From Nocardia sp. NBC_01329 (GTDB taxonomy: Bacteria; Actinomycetota; Actinomycetes; Mycobacteriales; Mycobacteriaceae): a stretch of 64,000 nt of DNA. The DNA lies in the NCBI RefSeq assembly GCF_035956715.1, contig NZ_CP108381.1:1302001-1366000 (forward strand), read 5' to 3'. Shown one piece after another: positions 1-9,026 of this stretch; the first letter of the stretch is position 1, and the number at the start of each line of letters is the position of its first letter. Position numbers and translations under genes: made by a program. The notes beneath the pieces are model-generated. The model did not search any database. It had not been told where the DNA came from and worked only from the letters and a program-made list of their open reading frames with translations.

Positions 1-354
1 GGTACCAAGGCGGTCGGTGCGAAGGGCGCGGCCGCGCCGGGCCGGGCCGGATACGTCGGCGGTGCCGCGGGACCCCCGCCCCCCGGCGGCGGCCGCGGTG
101 GCGGCGCCCCACGTCCGATGCCGCCACCACGTGGTGGCGGCGGTGGTGGCGCCCCGGCCGGGGGACAGGGACCGCGCTCGAGCGGATCCACCGGCGGTGT
201 ACCGTCCGGTGCGTCCCGCGTGGCGAACAGGGTCGGCGCCGCCCGCTCCGCGACCACCGGGATGACCCGCGCGGACCAGGCCATGGGTGACGTCGCGGGT
301 GACCGCTGGACCAACCGTTCCCCCGACCTCGGTAGGAGCACCATCCCGCGATGA
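1..354 (+). CDS. C-terminal end of a Gly/Pro-rich transfer protein (partial)
   Basis: An open frame enters from the left edge and stops with TGA at 352-354, overlapping the next ATG by the four bases ATGA. The visible 117 residues are low complexity, rich in Gly, Pro, Ala and Arg, with no domain and no membrane segment. The N-terminal part lies outside the window. In related actinobacterial clusters the gene before the SCO6880-type protein often encodes a polytopic TrbL/VirB6-like membrane protein with such a disordered tail, so this could be its cytoplasmic or cell-wall-facing end. That identity is inference from position only. The start coordinate is the window edge. Confidence 0.6.
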   Translation, partial: GTKAVGAKGAAAPGRAGYVGGAAGPPPPGGGRGGGAPRPMPPPRGGGGGGAPAGGQGPRSSGSTGGVPSGASRVANRVGAARSATTGMTRADQAMGDVAGDRWTNRSPDLGRSTIPR

Positions 355-1841
355 CCAGCACCGAAACCTACGAACGCCGCTCCTACGGTCTGTGGCAGAA
401 GCCGCGCAGCGCCGGTCTTTTCGGGCTGCGCTGGGAAGAGACCGTGCTCGGGTTCGCTGTGGTGATCACCGCGCTGCTCACCGCCATGATCGGCGGTTTC
501 CAGTGGGGTGCCGTCGTGGGCGGCTTGGGTGTGGTGATCATGGCGCCGCTGGTCATGCGCCGCGGCGGGCGTTCGGGCTACGAGACGGGATTGATGATGT
601 TCCACTGGATGCGTTCGCGTAACCGCGGTGAGCACGTGTACCGCGGCGGTCGTTTCTCCCGGGTACCGGGCGGGTTCACCCGGCTGCCGGGGCTGCTCGC
701 CCCGTCGAGGCTGTACGAGGGGATCGATGCCGGTGGCTACAGCTTCGGAATGATCCACCTACCGCAGTTCGCGCAGTACACGGTGGTGCTACGGGCGTGG
801 CCGCAGGGGCACGAGGCGGTGGACCAGCCGGTGATCGATCGCTGGGTTTCGGCCTGGGGCACCTTCCTCGCCTCGGTCGGCCAGACCAGCGATATCGTCG
901 CCGTGGTTCCGGTGATCGACACTGTCCCGGAAACCGGGAACCGGCTGCTCACCGAGGTTTCCACGATCACCCGCCCGGAGGCGCCGGATCTGGCACAGCA
1001 GGTGATGTACGAGCTTGCCACCGAATTGCCGCAGGAGCGGGTGCAACTGCTGCCCCGGGTCTCGATCACCTTCAAGGCCACCACCGCCGAACGCCGCAAG
1101 AACCCGGCGGAGGAGGCGGTCGAGATCGGGCGCCGCCTGCCGGGCATCTGCGCCGCGCTCGCCGAAGCCGGAGTCCGGGCACAGCCGATGTCGGCCGACG
1201 AGGTGATCTCGTTCATCCGACGCAGCTACGATCCGGCCTCGCAGGCCGATCTCGAAGTGGCGGCGGGCGAGCCGGAGGGACACGGTCTGGACTGGGCCGA
1301 CGCCGGACCGGTATCGCACGACGAGAAATGGGATCACCTCATCCACGACGGTGGCCGGTCGGTGACCTGGGAAATGGATACCGCGCCCGAGGGCGCGGTC
1401 GACGAGCGGGTGCTGCAGCGGCTGCTGGCTCCGAACCCGGAGGTACCGCGGAAACGGATCGCCATCGTGTACCGGCCGCATTCGGCGGCCGACGCGGCCG
1501 AGATCGTCGACGACGATTTCAAGAACGCCCTGGTCGCCCAGCAGAGCGAACGCGGCGTGGTGTCGGCCTCGGCGACCCTGCGGGTCGGCGCGACCCAGCA
1601 GGCGCGTGAAGAACAGGCGCGCGGCCACGGCGTCACCCGGTTCGGCGCCCTGGTCACTATTACCGAGCCGAGCCGCGGTGACCTGCCGCGGATCGAGGCG
1701 ATCACCCGTGACCTGTCCACACAGGCCCGGCTGAAGATTCGACGCTGCTACCGCTACCAGGCGGCGGCCTTCGCCGCATCGCTCGGCTGCGGGGTGATCC
1801 TGCCCGAGCACGCGACCATTCCCAAAGCATTGGCAGGGTGA
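351..1841 (+). CDS. SCO6880-type conjugation/secretion protein
   Basis: This 496-residue protein resembles the SCO6880 family of actinobacterial type IV secretion-like loci. It opens with the typical short basic stretch (RRSYGLWQKPRSAGLFGL). Two closely spaced hydrophobic segments follow at about residues 30-70, a VirB3-like layout. The rest, about 420 residues, is soluble and corresponds in position to the N-terminal domain that precedes VirB4-type ATPases. The ATG overlaps the upstream stop as ATGA, and the VirB4-like gene follows after 7 bases, so the genes are translationally coupled. The likely role is a membrane-anchored partner of the VirB4-like ATPase in a transfer channel. Family assignment is from remembered family features. 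Confidence 0.75.
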   Translation: MTSTETYERRSYGLWQKPRSAGLFGLRWEETVLGFAVVITALLTAMIGGFQWGAVVGGLGVVIMAPLVMRRGGRSGYETGLMMFHWMRSRNRGEHVYRGGRFSRVPGGFTRLPGLLAPSRLYEGIDAGGYSFGMIHLPQFAQYTVVLRAWPQGHEAVDQPVIDRWVSAWGTFLASVGQTSDIVAVVPVIDTVPETGNRLLTEVSTITRPEAPDLAQQVMYELATELPQERVQLLPRVSITFKATTAERRKNPAEEAVEIGRRLPGICAALAEAGVRAQPMSADEVISFIRRSYDPASQADLEVAAGEPEGHGLDWADAGPVSHDEKWDHLIHDGGRSVTWEMDTAPEGAVDERVLQRLLAPNPEVPRKRIAIVYRPHSAADAAEIVDDDFKNALVAQQSERGVVSASATLRVGATQQAREEQARGHGVTRFGALVTITEPSRGDLPRIEAITRDLSTQARLKIRRCYRYQAAAFAASLGCGVILPEHATIPKALAG

Positions 1842-1848
1842 ACGACTG

Positions 1849-3897
1849 ATGGCACGCGAGCACGAGCCACCCGTACGGGAGCGCAACAGAACCCGGGTCG
1901 CCCCCGGCGACCGGGCCCATACGGGTAGGGAAGACGACCGGCGCGCACGGGGCGACCGGGACGGGCAACGCGCGTCCGGCACCGCCGAGCGGCGGGATAC
2001 CGAACGCTCGCGCGCCGACCGGCGGACCCGCACCGCGCGCGACGGTGATCCGGGCGGCCGGGATCGGACTCGGCGCACCCGGGTGGACACCACCGCCGAT
2101 CGGGCGATGGGGACACCGGAATTCGACAAGGCGGCTCGCCGGGCGAAGGTGCGCGCCGAGAAGCGCAGGCGATCGGGCCCGGAACTACTGGACGCGGCCA
2201 CCCGCTCCCGGTTGGAGGAAGTGAGCCGGGAAGGCGCGGGTATCCGCGCGGCCTGGGCCACCTTCCGGGTCCGGACCGACGATATCCGCCGCCGTAACTA
2301 CGCTGCCCGTGCCGAACAGGAATATCAGGACGGATTCGACCGGCAGACTGCCCAATTGACCGAACGTGGGTTCGCCGGGGCCGGCGGCGGCCGGATGAAC
2401 GTGGTGGGTCGGCCCGTCGAGTATCGTGCCACCACCGCGCAGGTCGCTGGACTGTGGCCGTGGTCGGTGGGCGCCGGCGCTCCGCTGATCGGTACTCCGC
2501 TCGGTTCCCATCTGCATACCGGATCTCCGGTCTGCTTCGATCCGATGAACTGGTTCATGCGCGGTAGTTTCATCACCGCGCCGAGCCTTTTCGTGCTGGG
2601 GCTCAACGGTTTCGGTAAGTCGTCGCTGGTGCGGCGGATCGTGCTCGGCGGGGTCGCGCAGAACATCACCCCGCTGATCCTCGCCGATGTGAAACCCGAC
2701 TACCGGCGGCTGGTGGAACTGGTCGGTGGCCAGGTGATCGACCTCGGCTACGGACACGGCAAACTCAATCCGCTCGCTGGTGGTGTACTCGGCGAGATCG
2801 TGCCGCGCCTGGCGGAGCACCCCGATTTGCAGCGTCAGGTGCTGCAGGATCTGCGAGCCCGACAGGTCACGCTGATCGCCGGTCTGGTTGAACTTGTGCG
2901 CGGGGCGCGGGTCCGCGACTACGAGGAGACGCTGATCGCCACGGCACTGCGCATCCTGTACCGGCCGGGCAGCGGTTACACCCCGGATCAGCCGCCGATC
3001 ATGGAGAACCTGCTGGAGGTCATCGTCGCCGGGGGCGAGGAGATGATGCTCGACGCCGGTGCCGACAGTCCCACCGAGTACCACGAGGCGATCCGGGGTC
3101 TGCGGCGTTCGCTGCGCGCGCTCACCCAGGGCCCGTTCGGCGCGGTGTTCAACGGGCAGACGTCGGTACCGATCGATACCGATTCGGTCGCGGTGTGCAT
3201 CGATGTCTCCCATATCCCCAACGGCGACAAGAAGCTCAAGGCTGCCGTGATGCTGGCCTGCTGGGCCGATGGATTCGCAGCCGTCGAGGCGGCACACACG
3301 CTCACCGACGCGGGAATGGCGCCACAGCGGTACTTCCAGGTCGTGATGGACGAGTTGTGGCAGGTGCTGGGCCTGGGCGATTTCATGGTCGACCGGGTCG
3401 ACGAGCTGACCCGCCTGCAGCGCGGGATCGCGACCGCCCTGATCATGATCAGCCATACGATCAAGGATCTGCAGTCGCTGGGTTCGGAGGCGGCCATCGC
3501 CAAGGCTCTCGGGTTCCTGGAGCGGGCGCGTGCCAAGATCTTCGGTGCCCTGCCCGGCGAGGAGATCAAACGACTGGACAGCACCGTGCCGTTCACCGCT
3601 GCCGAAGAGGAGATGGTGACCAGTTGGTCTGCCCCGCAGGCCCTGACCGGTGAGGCACTCAAACCCGGCCAGTTGCGGCCGTCCCCGCCGGGTACCGGCA
3701 AGTTCCTGCTGAAAATCGGTGAGGATCGGCGGCCGGGCATTCCCTTCCATATGGAGTTCACCGCTGCCGAGAAACTCAGCGGGATCCACGACACCAACCA
3801 GCGCTTCGACGAATTCACCTCCTACCCGGGCCGCCACGCGGTCGAAAAGGCCGGGCCCCCGGAGAGCTCACAGCCGGTAGGCGGGAGCGATACATGA
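1849..3897 (+). CDS. VirB4/TraC-like conjugation ATPase
   Basis: This 682-residue protein is the energising ATPase of the transfer apparatus. Residues 1-120 are highly charged (Arg/Asp-rich) and look disordered. The ATPase core carries a Walker A motif at about residues 251-259 (GLNGFGKSS) and a Walker B motif at about 498-504, with acidic residues Asp501-Glu502 (VVMDELW). The surrounding text (ILADVKPDY, LNPL) fits the VirB4/TraC/HerA-like group rather than VirD4. No membrane segment is evident, so anchoring probably comes from the preceding SCO6880-type protein, which together with this ATPase would equal a VirB3-VirB4 pair. The start was chosen for its 7-base spacing to the previous stop. 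The final codons overlap the next gene. Confidence 0.85.
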   Translation: MAREHEPPVRERNRTRVAPGDRAHTGREDDRRARGDRDGQRASGTAERRDTERSRADRRTRTARDGDPGGRDRTRRTRVDTTADRAMGTPEFDKAARRAKVRAEKRRRSGPELLDAATRSRLEEVSREGAGIRAAWATFRVRTDDIRRRNYAARAEQEYQDGFDRQTAQLTERGFAGAGGGRMNVVGRPVEYRATTAQVAGLWPWSVGAGAPLIGTPLGSHLHTGSPVCFDPMNWFMRGSFITAPSLFVLGLNGFGKSSLVRRIVLGGVAQNITPLILADVKPDYRRLVELVGGQVIDLGYGHGKLNPLAGGVLGEIVPRLAEHPDLQRQVLQDLRARQVTLIAGLVELVRGARVRDYEETLIATALRILYRPGSGYTPDQPPIMENLLEVIVAGGEEMMLDAGADSPTEYHEAIRGLRRSLRALTQGPFGAVFNGQTSVPIDTDSVAVCIDVSHIPNGDKKLKAAVMLACWADGFAAVEAAHTLTDAGMAPQRYFQVVMDELWQVLGLGDFMVDRVDELTRLQRGIATALIMISHTIKDLQSLGSEAAIAKALGFLERARAKIFGALPGEEIKRLDSTVPFTAAEEEMVTSWSAPQALTGEALKPGQLRPSPPGTGKFLLKIGEDRRPGIPFHMEFTAAEKLSGIHDTNQRFDEFTSYPGRHAVEKAGPPESSQPVGGSDT

Positions 3898-4202
3898 TGC
3901 CGCATCGGTCCTATCGCCGGGTCTCGCCGGAGGTCCGGGCCGCCGCGGTGAAACAGGTCCAAGCTCTCACGGGCAAACTACGCAGCGAATCGGAGGCGTG
4001 CCGATTGGTCGCCGAACAGATCGGCGTGCACACCAATTCGGTGCGCAACTGGGTGCGGGCCGCAGAGGGGCCGAGCCTCGAGCGAATGGACGCGGCCGCG
4101 CTGCGCCGTAAGGTCGCCCTCCTCCAGCAGCAACTGGCGGCGGCCGCCGAGGTGAACCGCGCTCTGGCCGATACTCTCAACGACACCCGGCGCCACACGT
4201 GA
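3894..4202 (+). CDS. Small IS3-OrfA-like HTH protein in transfer operon
   Basis: A 102-residue protein begins RRVSPEVRAAAVKQV, a typical opening of the HTH_Tnp_1 domain of IS3-family OrfA transposases. A helix-turn-helix at about residues 30-55 (GVHTNSVRNWVR) and a leucine-rich coiled coil at 65-95 follow, again as in OrfA. There is no OrfB integrase frame, no frameshift signal and no terminal inverted repeats nearby. The gene sits between the ATPase (ATGA-type overlap) and the cell-wall enzyme (16-base gap). It therefore looks like a fixed member of the operon, perhaps a DNA-binding accessory protein, rather than a mobile element. Function is unknown. Confidence 0.7.
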   Translation: MMPHRSYRRVSPEVRAAAVKQVQALTGKLRSESEACRLVAEQIGVHTNSVRNWVRAAEGPSLERMDAAALRRKVALLQQQLAAAAEVNRALADTLNDTRRHT

Positions 4203-4218
4203 CCCCCACAGGAGCCCG

Positions 4219-5895
4219 GTGAACGCGAAATCGGTGCTGTGGACCTGCCTCGGCCTGGTACTCGGCCTGATGACGGTCATCCTCGTCATCGTGATGCCCG
4301 CTGTGGACGACCCCTGCGAGGGTGGTTCGGTGCTCGACTCCGGCCGGACGACACCGCCGCCGCTGGGCGGCTATCCCCCCGGTGATCCACGCGCCGCGGG
4401 CGAGACCGGAGTGCTCGGCGGTTCTACAGCCAATCCCACGCTGACCGCGACGCCGTCGCTGGCCGCCGGTGCGGGTCCGCTCGGTCGTAGCTGGCCGATG
4501 GCTGCCGGGACGTATTCGGTCTCCGATGTCTTCGGTTCCCGGGGCGGCGGGCACAAGGGAGTCGATCTTGCCGCACCCGACGGCACTCCGATCTTCTCGG
4601 TGTCCGACGGAGTCGTGGTGGCCGCCGGACCGGCATCGGGTTTCGGTAACTGGATCGTCGTCGATTCGACCGATCCGGGTAACGGGCGCGCGTACTCCGC
4701 GGTGTACGGACATATGTGGGACAGCGGGGTACTCGTGCGGGTCGGCGAGACCGTGCAGGCCGGACAACATATCGGCGCGGTCGGGTCGGCCGGGGAATCC
4801 AGCGGCCCGCACCTGCATTTCGAGATCGTGCCGGGCGGCCGTTTCACCGGCGGCCGGCAGATCGACCCGATGCCCTGGCTCGACGGTGCGCCCACCCCCG
4901 ATCTGGGTGGCGCCCGCGCGTATTCGACCGACCCGGCATGCGTGCGTGGTTTCGGCACGGCGGGTGGGGCGCTGGCCGACGGGAAAGTGCCGCCGGAACT
5001 GGAGCTCTGGTACCGCCGGGCGGGGTCGCTGTGCCCTGAGGTGACGCCGTCGCTGCTGGCCGCCCAGGGCCGACAGGAATCCGGGTTCCGGCGTGGTCTC
5101 ACCTCGCCGGCGGGGGCGCAGGGGCTCGCGCAGTTCCTCCCCGGCACAGCGGCGAGTATCAATCCCGACGATGGTCAGCCCTACGTCATCGATGTCGATG
5201 GCAACGGGGTGGCCAGCGTATGGGACGACGGCGACGCCATCGTGGGGCAGGGCCGATATATGTGCGCGATAGCTCACAAGATCACCGGCTGGATCGGTGA
5301 GGGTCGGGTTCAGGGTGATGCGGTCGCACTGACTCTGGCGGCCTACAACGCGGGCGAGGGCGCGGTGCTGGCGTCCGGTGGAATGCCGAACCAGTTTGCC
5401 GCGCACTACTCCGAGACCCAGCCCTACGTCACGAACATCCTGGCCATGGAAGCGGAATACCGCGATCCGGGAGCCACCGGGCGTTTTGCACCCGACGATG
5501 AAGGGTCGGCGGGTGATCAGGTGGTCCAGGCCGCGCACGAATGGCTCGGCACACCGTACGTCTGGGGCGGCGGCGGCCCGCAGGGGCCCAGCGGCGGTGG
5601 GCTCGACGGCCCCGGCCTGACCTCGGCGGCGGTGTTCGCGGCCTCCTCCGGCGCGGTATCCCTGCCGCGTACTGCCGAGCAGCAATGGGAAGCCGGGACC
5701 GAGGTACCGGTCGCTCGAATCCGGCCGGGGGATCTGGTGTTCAGTGAATTCGGTCCGCGCGGACCCGCGCGGGTCGGCATCTCTACCGGGAACGGGCAGA
5801 TGATCCAGGCGGCGCCGGCCATGACCGCGGAGTCGCCCGGTGGTGTGACCGAAACCGTGGTACCCGGTGACGCCCGGGCGAGGAGGGTGCTGTGA
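4219..5895 (+). CDS. Peptidoglycan-processing M23 + lytic transglycosylase + NlpC/P60-like protein
   Basis: This 558-residue exported, membrane-anchored protein has one N-terminal transmembrane segment (about residues 5-28) and three domains. An M23 endopeptidase domain (about 95-215) keeps the metal ligands in HKGVD (His112, Asp116) and HLH (His198, His200). A soluble lytic transglycosylase domain (about 255-400) keeps the catalytic glutamate in RQESGF (Glu287). A C-terminal NlpC/P60-like domain (about 430-555) keeps the fold markers GTPYVWGG, LPRT and PGDLVF. In it the catalytic Cys position reads Gly464 (LDGPGL for DCSGL) and the catalytic His position reads Arg518 (RVGI for HVGI), so this domain should be inactive. 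The GTG start follows GGAG by four bases. The role is to open the cell wall for the channel. Confidence 0.88.
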   Translation: MNAKSVLWTCLGLVLGLMTVILVIVMPAVDDPCEGGSVLDSGRTTPPPLGGYPPGDPRAAGETGVLGGSTANPTLTATPSLAAGAGPLGRSWPMAAGTYSVSDVFGSRGGGHKGVDLAAPDGTPIFSVSDGVVVAAGPASGFGNWIVVDSTDPGNGRAYSAVYGHMWDSGVLVRVGETVQAGQHIGAVGSAGESSGPHLHFEIVPGGRFTGGRQIDPMPWLDGAPTPDLGGARAYSTDPACVRGFGTAGGALADGKVPPELELWYRRAGSLCPEVTPSLLAAQGRQESGFRRGLTSPAGAQGLAQFLPGTAASINPDDGQPYVIDVDGNGVASVWDDGDAIVGQGRYMCAIAHKITGWIGEGRVQGDAVALTLAAYNAGEGAVLASGGMPNQFAAHYSETQPYVTNILAMEAEYRDPGATGRFAPDDEGSAGDQVVQAAHEWLGTPYVWGGGGPQGPSGGGLDGPGLTSAAVFAASSGAVSLPRTAEQQWEAGTEVPVARIRPGDLVFSEFGPRGPARVGISTGNGQMIQAAPAMTAESPGGVTETVVPGDARARRVL

Positions 5896-6497
5896 ACACG
5901 CGCGGATCGGCATCGTTTACGAGGTCCGGGCGGTTAGCCTGGAACGAGAAGACGAGTGCTGGTGCGGGACTGGTGGTGATGCTGATGCTGGCCATCACGG
6001 TACTGAGCGGATGCGGTGGCAGTAGCGAGGAGGCGGGATCGGGTGGCGCAGCGGCCACTTCGACCCCTCGGCGGCTCGAGGCCGTGCCCGCCCCGGACCC
6101 GGTGACTCCCGACGGAGTCGCGGTGGCGGCGCTGCGTGAGATCTATCGGTGGAACCCCGCCACCGAGGTACCGGGCGCCTCGTTGGAGCGGGCGCGGAAA
6201 TGGCTGGGTCCCAGTCTGGTCCGGGTGTTGGATGTGTCGACGGCTGCCGTCGGCGCTCCGGCCGTGTCGCTGCAGTGGGGTGACTGGGCCGGCGCGGGTG
6301 CGCAGGTGGAGGCCTTCACGTTCGCCTCCGGTGATCGTCCGCCGGCCGGACCGGATCCCGACGTCCAGCAGTTCAAGATCGGAATCGAGCAGACCGTCGT
6401 CTACCCGGACGGCCGCGAGGAACCCCTGGCGCCGTCCACCGTTATCGCGACCGTCGTACGTACGCCCCAGGGCTGGCGTCTCGACGGCTACCGGTGA
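5892..6497 (+). CDS. Transfer-operon lipoprotein
   Basis: This 201-residue protein starts at a GTG overlapping the upstream TGA (GTGA). It has a basic N-terminus, a hydrophobic stretch at about residues 25-40 and a lipobox ending in LSGC, so it should be lipidated and held on the outer face of the membrane. A short Gly/Ser-rich linker follows. The remaining 140 residues contain alternating hydrophobic strands and end in GWRLDGYR, a pattern seen in NTF2-like VirB8/TcpC-type channel components. That assignment is inference, because I see no decisive motif. The gene lies between the cell-wall enzyme and the coupling ATPase, so a structural or assembly role in the channel is plausible. Confidence 0.65.
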   Translation: MNTRGSASFTRSGRLAWNEKTSAGAGLVVMLMLAITVLSGCGGSSEEAGSGGAAATSTPRRLEAVPAPDPVTPDGVAVAALREIYRWNPATEVPGASLERARKWLGPSLVRVLDVSTAAVGAPAVSLQWGDWAGAGAQVEAFTFASGDRPPAGPDPDVQQFKIGIEQTVVYPDGREEPLAPSTVIATVVRTPQGWRLDGYR

Positions 6498-6525
6498 CCC
6501 GGCAGGCATTATTCAGGAGGCAGGA

Positions 6526-8487
6526 ATGGCGAAGAAGAAACCGCTGAAGGACCCGGCCGCGGTCGGGCCCGATCTGACCCTCATCGCGATCTACGTCGGC
6601 GGTGCCCTCCTGGGAACCATCTGGGTGGCCCTGCATCTGGGCAATATGCTCTCGCTGCAGAAGCAGGACATGCCGGTCAACCCGATCGACATCATGGCGG
6701 GGATGGTCAAAGGCGAGCTGCACTGGCCGACCGGCACCACAGTGATCCTGCTGCTCGTGCTGCTCGTGCTGGCTCTTTTCGTGCTGTTCCGGCGGCGGTC
6801 GGCCGCCAGACGCCTGGTGGGCCGGCTCGCTGTGGACGACAAGGCCGATGTGATGGGTAACGGCGGCGCGATCGCCGCACTCACCGAGGCCGGTGTCCGG
6901 GAGAAGGCCCAGCACATGGGTGTCGAGCTCGGTTACAACGACGCCCCCGGGGTGCCGATCGGGGTCGCGGTCGCCGACGGCACGATGCTGTACGGCTCCT
7001 ATGAGGATCTGCATCTCGATATCTGGGGTCCGCGGCAGGGCAAATCGAGCTCACGGGTGATCCCGGCGATCCTCACCGCCATCGGCCCAGTTCTGGCCAC
7101 CTCGAACAAACGCGACGTGGTGGACGCTACCCGCGATGTGCGGGAGGCCAAGGGCAGTCGTACGTTCGTCTTCGACCCGCAGGGCGTGGCCGCCGAAGAT
7201 CCCACCTGGTTTTGGAATCCGCTGGCCTGGGTGGATGCGAACAGTGATGGCTGTGAGATGCGGGCCGCGCGCCTGGCCGGTCATTTCGCCGACAGCGACA
7301 GCGGTTCCGATTCCCGCAACGACGCCTTCTTCGATCCGGAGGCCGAGGATCTGCTGGCCGGACTTTTCCTGGCCGCCGCGATCGCACACAAGCCGATCAC
7401 TCAGATCTGGGAATGGGTGACCGAACCACAGAACATCGAACCCATCAATTTCCTGCGCGAAGCGGGCCACGATTTCTCCGCCTCCGGCCTGGCCGCCCAG
7501 TACAACGCCGATCCTCGGACCCGAAGCGGTATCTTCGGTACCGCCAAGAAGATGGTGCGCTGCCTGAAACTGCGTAATGTGCACAAATGGGTCACCCCCC
7601 ACAAAGAGGGGGTGGAGCTGCCGCGAATCCAGTTCGACGAACTGGAGTTCATCGAGAAGAACGGCACGCTCTACAGCCTCTCGCTGGAGGGCCGGGGTTC
7701 GGCGGCGCCACTGGTGAGCGCGCTCACCGAGGCCGTGATCGATGTGGCCATGCGTAAAGCGTCGCGTTCGGCCTTCGGTCGGTTGCCGATTCCGCTGCTG
7801 GCGGTGCTGGACGAGGCCGCGAACGTGGTCCGGTGGAAGGATCTGCCCAAGCAGTACAGTCACTTCGGCTCCCGCGGCATCGTCGTCATGACCGTGCTGC
7901 AGTCGTGGGCACAGGGTGCCCGGTGCTGGGGGGACGCCGGGATGAACGCCCTCTGGTCGGCCGCCAATATCAAAGTGCTGGGCAGCGGTGTCGACGACAC
8001 CAACTTCCTGCGGGAGCGGTCGGAGGCCATCGGTGAGCATTCCGCCATCTCGGCCTCGGTATCGGAATCCAAGGGCGGTAAAAGCTATTCGCGTTCGCTG
8101 GGTTCCTCCAAGACCTTCACCGTGCAAGCCCTCGCGACACTGCCGCGCGGCCGGGCGATCGTGTTCTCCTCCGGCGCCCCACCGGTTCTGGTGCGTACGG
8201 TGCCCTGGTGGGAAGGCGAGTACTCGGCCGCGGTGAAGAAATCCATCGAACAGCACGATCCACAGCGCAAAACACTGGTCGCCGATCTCATCGGGTCCCC
8301 GGCGCTGATCAAAAAGCCACCCGCGGGGCAGCCCCCTACGGAGCCGGACCACGGTCCGGCAGGAGCCCCCACGGTGTTGGACAAGAAGCCGGCAGGCGCG
8401 TCCACGGAACCGGATGACGGTCCGGGCGGAACACACCCGGGCCCGGAGAACGGGCCGGGAGAGAGGCAGGAGGTTCGACCGCGGTGA
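6526..8487 (+). CDS. VirD4/TraG-like type IV coupling ATPase
   Basis: This 653-residue protein is the expected coupling protein that brings substrate to the channel. The ATG at 6526 was chosen because AGGAGG lies just upstream; longer in-frame starts run into the previous gene. Two transmembrane helices lie at about residues 15-40 and 70-92. The ATPase core has Walker A GPRQGKSSS at about 168-176 and Walker B AVLDEAAN at about 426-433, in the arrangement of TraG/VirD4 proteins. The last 70 residues are a Pro/Gly/Asp-rich tail with repeated PAG and DGPGG units, probably disordered. The stop overlaps the next GTG. Presence of this ATPase argues for DNA or protein transfer rather than only wall remodelling. 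Confidence 0.87.
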   Translation: MAKKKPLKDPAAVGPDLTLIAIYVGGALLGTIWVALHLGNMLSLQKQDMPVNPIDIMAGMVKGELHWPTGTTVILLLVLLVLALFVLFRRRSAARRLVGRLAVDDKADVMGNGGAIAALTEAGVREKAQHMGVELGYNDAPGVPIGVAVADGTMLYGSYEDLHLDIWGPRQGKSSSRVIPAILTAIGPVLATSNKRDVVDATRDVREAKGSRTFVFDPQGVAAEDPTWFWNPLAWVDANSDGCEMRAARLAGHFADSDSGSDSRNDAFFDPEAEDLLAGLFLAAAIAHKPITQIWEWVTEPQNIEPINFLREAGHDFSASGLAAQYNADPRTRSGIFGTAKKMVRCLKLRNVHKWVTPHKEGVELPRIQFDELEFIEKNGTLYSLSLEGRGSAAPLVSALTEAVIDVAMRKASRSAFGRLPIPLLAVLDEAANVVRWKDLPKQYSHFGSRGIVVMTVLQSWAQGARCWGDAGMNALWSAANIKVLGSGVDDTNFLRERSEAIGEHSAISASVSESKGGKSYSRSLGSSKTFTVQALATLPRGRAIVFSSGAPPVLVRTVPWWEGEYSAAVKKSIEQHDPQRKTLVADLIGSPALIKKPPAGQPPTEPDHGPAGAPTVLDKKPAGASTEPDDGPGGTHPGPENGPGERQEVRPR

Positions 8488-8948
8488 CCGATACCCCCGA
8501 ACAGCAGCAGATACCGACCTACGAGAACGTGGTGGCGTTCGTCGAGGACTACCTCAGTGTCGTCTATCGTCGGCAGGTCAGCGATCTCAGCGATACCGTG
8601 TGGTGCCCCGAGTGGTGGAACCATACGGAGGCGATCGCACGACTGGACGCCATGTGGCGGGCTTGGGAGCACCTCCGGCAGGACGGTGCCACCGGGATGA
8701 GTGTGTGGTTCCTCGATCACGCCGACAGGCATATGGCCGTGCTGCTCGACCCGAAGGGCCCGTTCAAATACTGCAGCGTGCGCAACGGGCACAAGGATAT
8801 GCTCATCCCGCTGCCTTTCAAGGCCGTGCCACACGGGATGTTCAGCAACCCCTCCGACGGTCCCGAGCCCGCCGAAGAAAACGGGCCGGACGAGGACCAC
8901 AGGTCGGTCGAGGACCGCCGTTCGGTCGGTAGTGAAGCGCGGCACTGA
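8484..8948 (+). CDS. DUF4913 family protein
   Basis: A 154-residue protein starts at a GTG that overlaps the coupling-protein stop. The core (about residues 10-125) is rich in Trp and His (VWCPEWW, HTEAIARLDAMWRAWE), which matches my memory of the DUF4913 family. Those proteins are small, often encoded on actinobacterial plasmids and conjugative elements. The C-terminal 30 residues are acidic and low complexity. No membrane segment or signal peptide is visible, so it should be cytoplasmic. Coupling to the VirD4-like gene suggests an accessory role at the cytoplasmic face of the channel. The biochemical function is unknown. It is the last gene of the plus-strand operon. Confidence 0.7.
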   Translation: MTDTPEQQQIPTYENVVAFVEDYLSVVYRRQVSDLSDTVWCPEWWNHTEAIARLDAMWRAWEHLRQDGATGMSVWFLDHADRHMAVLLDPKGPFKYCSVRNGHKDMLIPLPFKAVPHGMFSNPSDGPEPAEENGPDEDHRSVEDRRSVGSEARH

Positions 8949-8969
8949 AGCCGAATCCACGTCGATTAC

Positions 8970-9003
8970 GGAGTATGCCCGTCCGGTCGGACGGGCATAC
9001 TCC
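8970..9003. terminator. Perfect 15-bp hairpin between convergent genes
   Basis: Arms 8970-8984 and 8989-9003 are perfectly complementary (GGAGTATGCCCGTCC and its reverse complement) with the four-base loop GGTC. The hairpin lies 21 bases after the DUF4913 stop and 23 bases before the stop of the opposing gene. It could therefore stop transcription from both sides. There is no clear T-run, as is usual in high-GC actinobacteria. Confidence 0.75.
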
Positions 9004-9026
9004 ATAATCCCGGCGGGAACCGGGAT

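Noticed and set aside
3894..4202. Insertion sequence of the IS3 family
   Set aside because: Only an OrfA-like gene is present; there is no OrfB, terminal inverted repeat or target duplication, and operon spacing is intact.
4177..5913. Long minus-strand open frame (578 codons) opposite the cell-wall enzyme
   Set aside because: It mirrors a gene with clear M23 and transglycosylase motifs and is Arg/Gly-rich without any family feature; such antisense frames are common in high-GC DNA.
6136..6525. N-terminal extension of the VirD4-like protein by 130 residues
   Set aside because: It overlaps the lipoprotein gene in another frame; a strong AGGAGG precedes the ATG at 6526.
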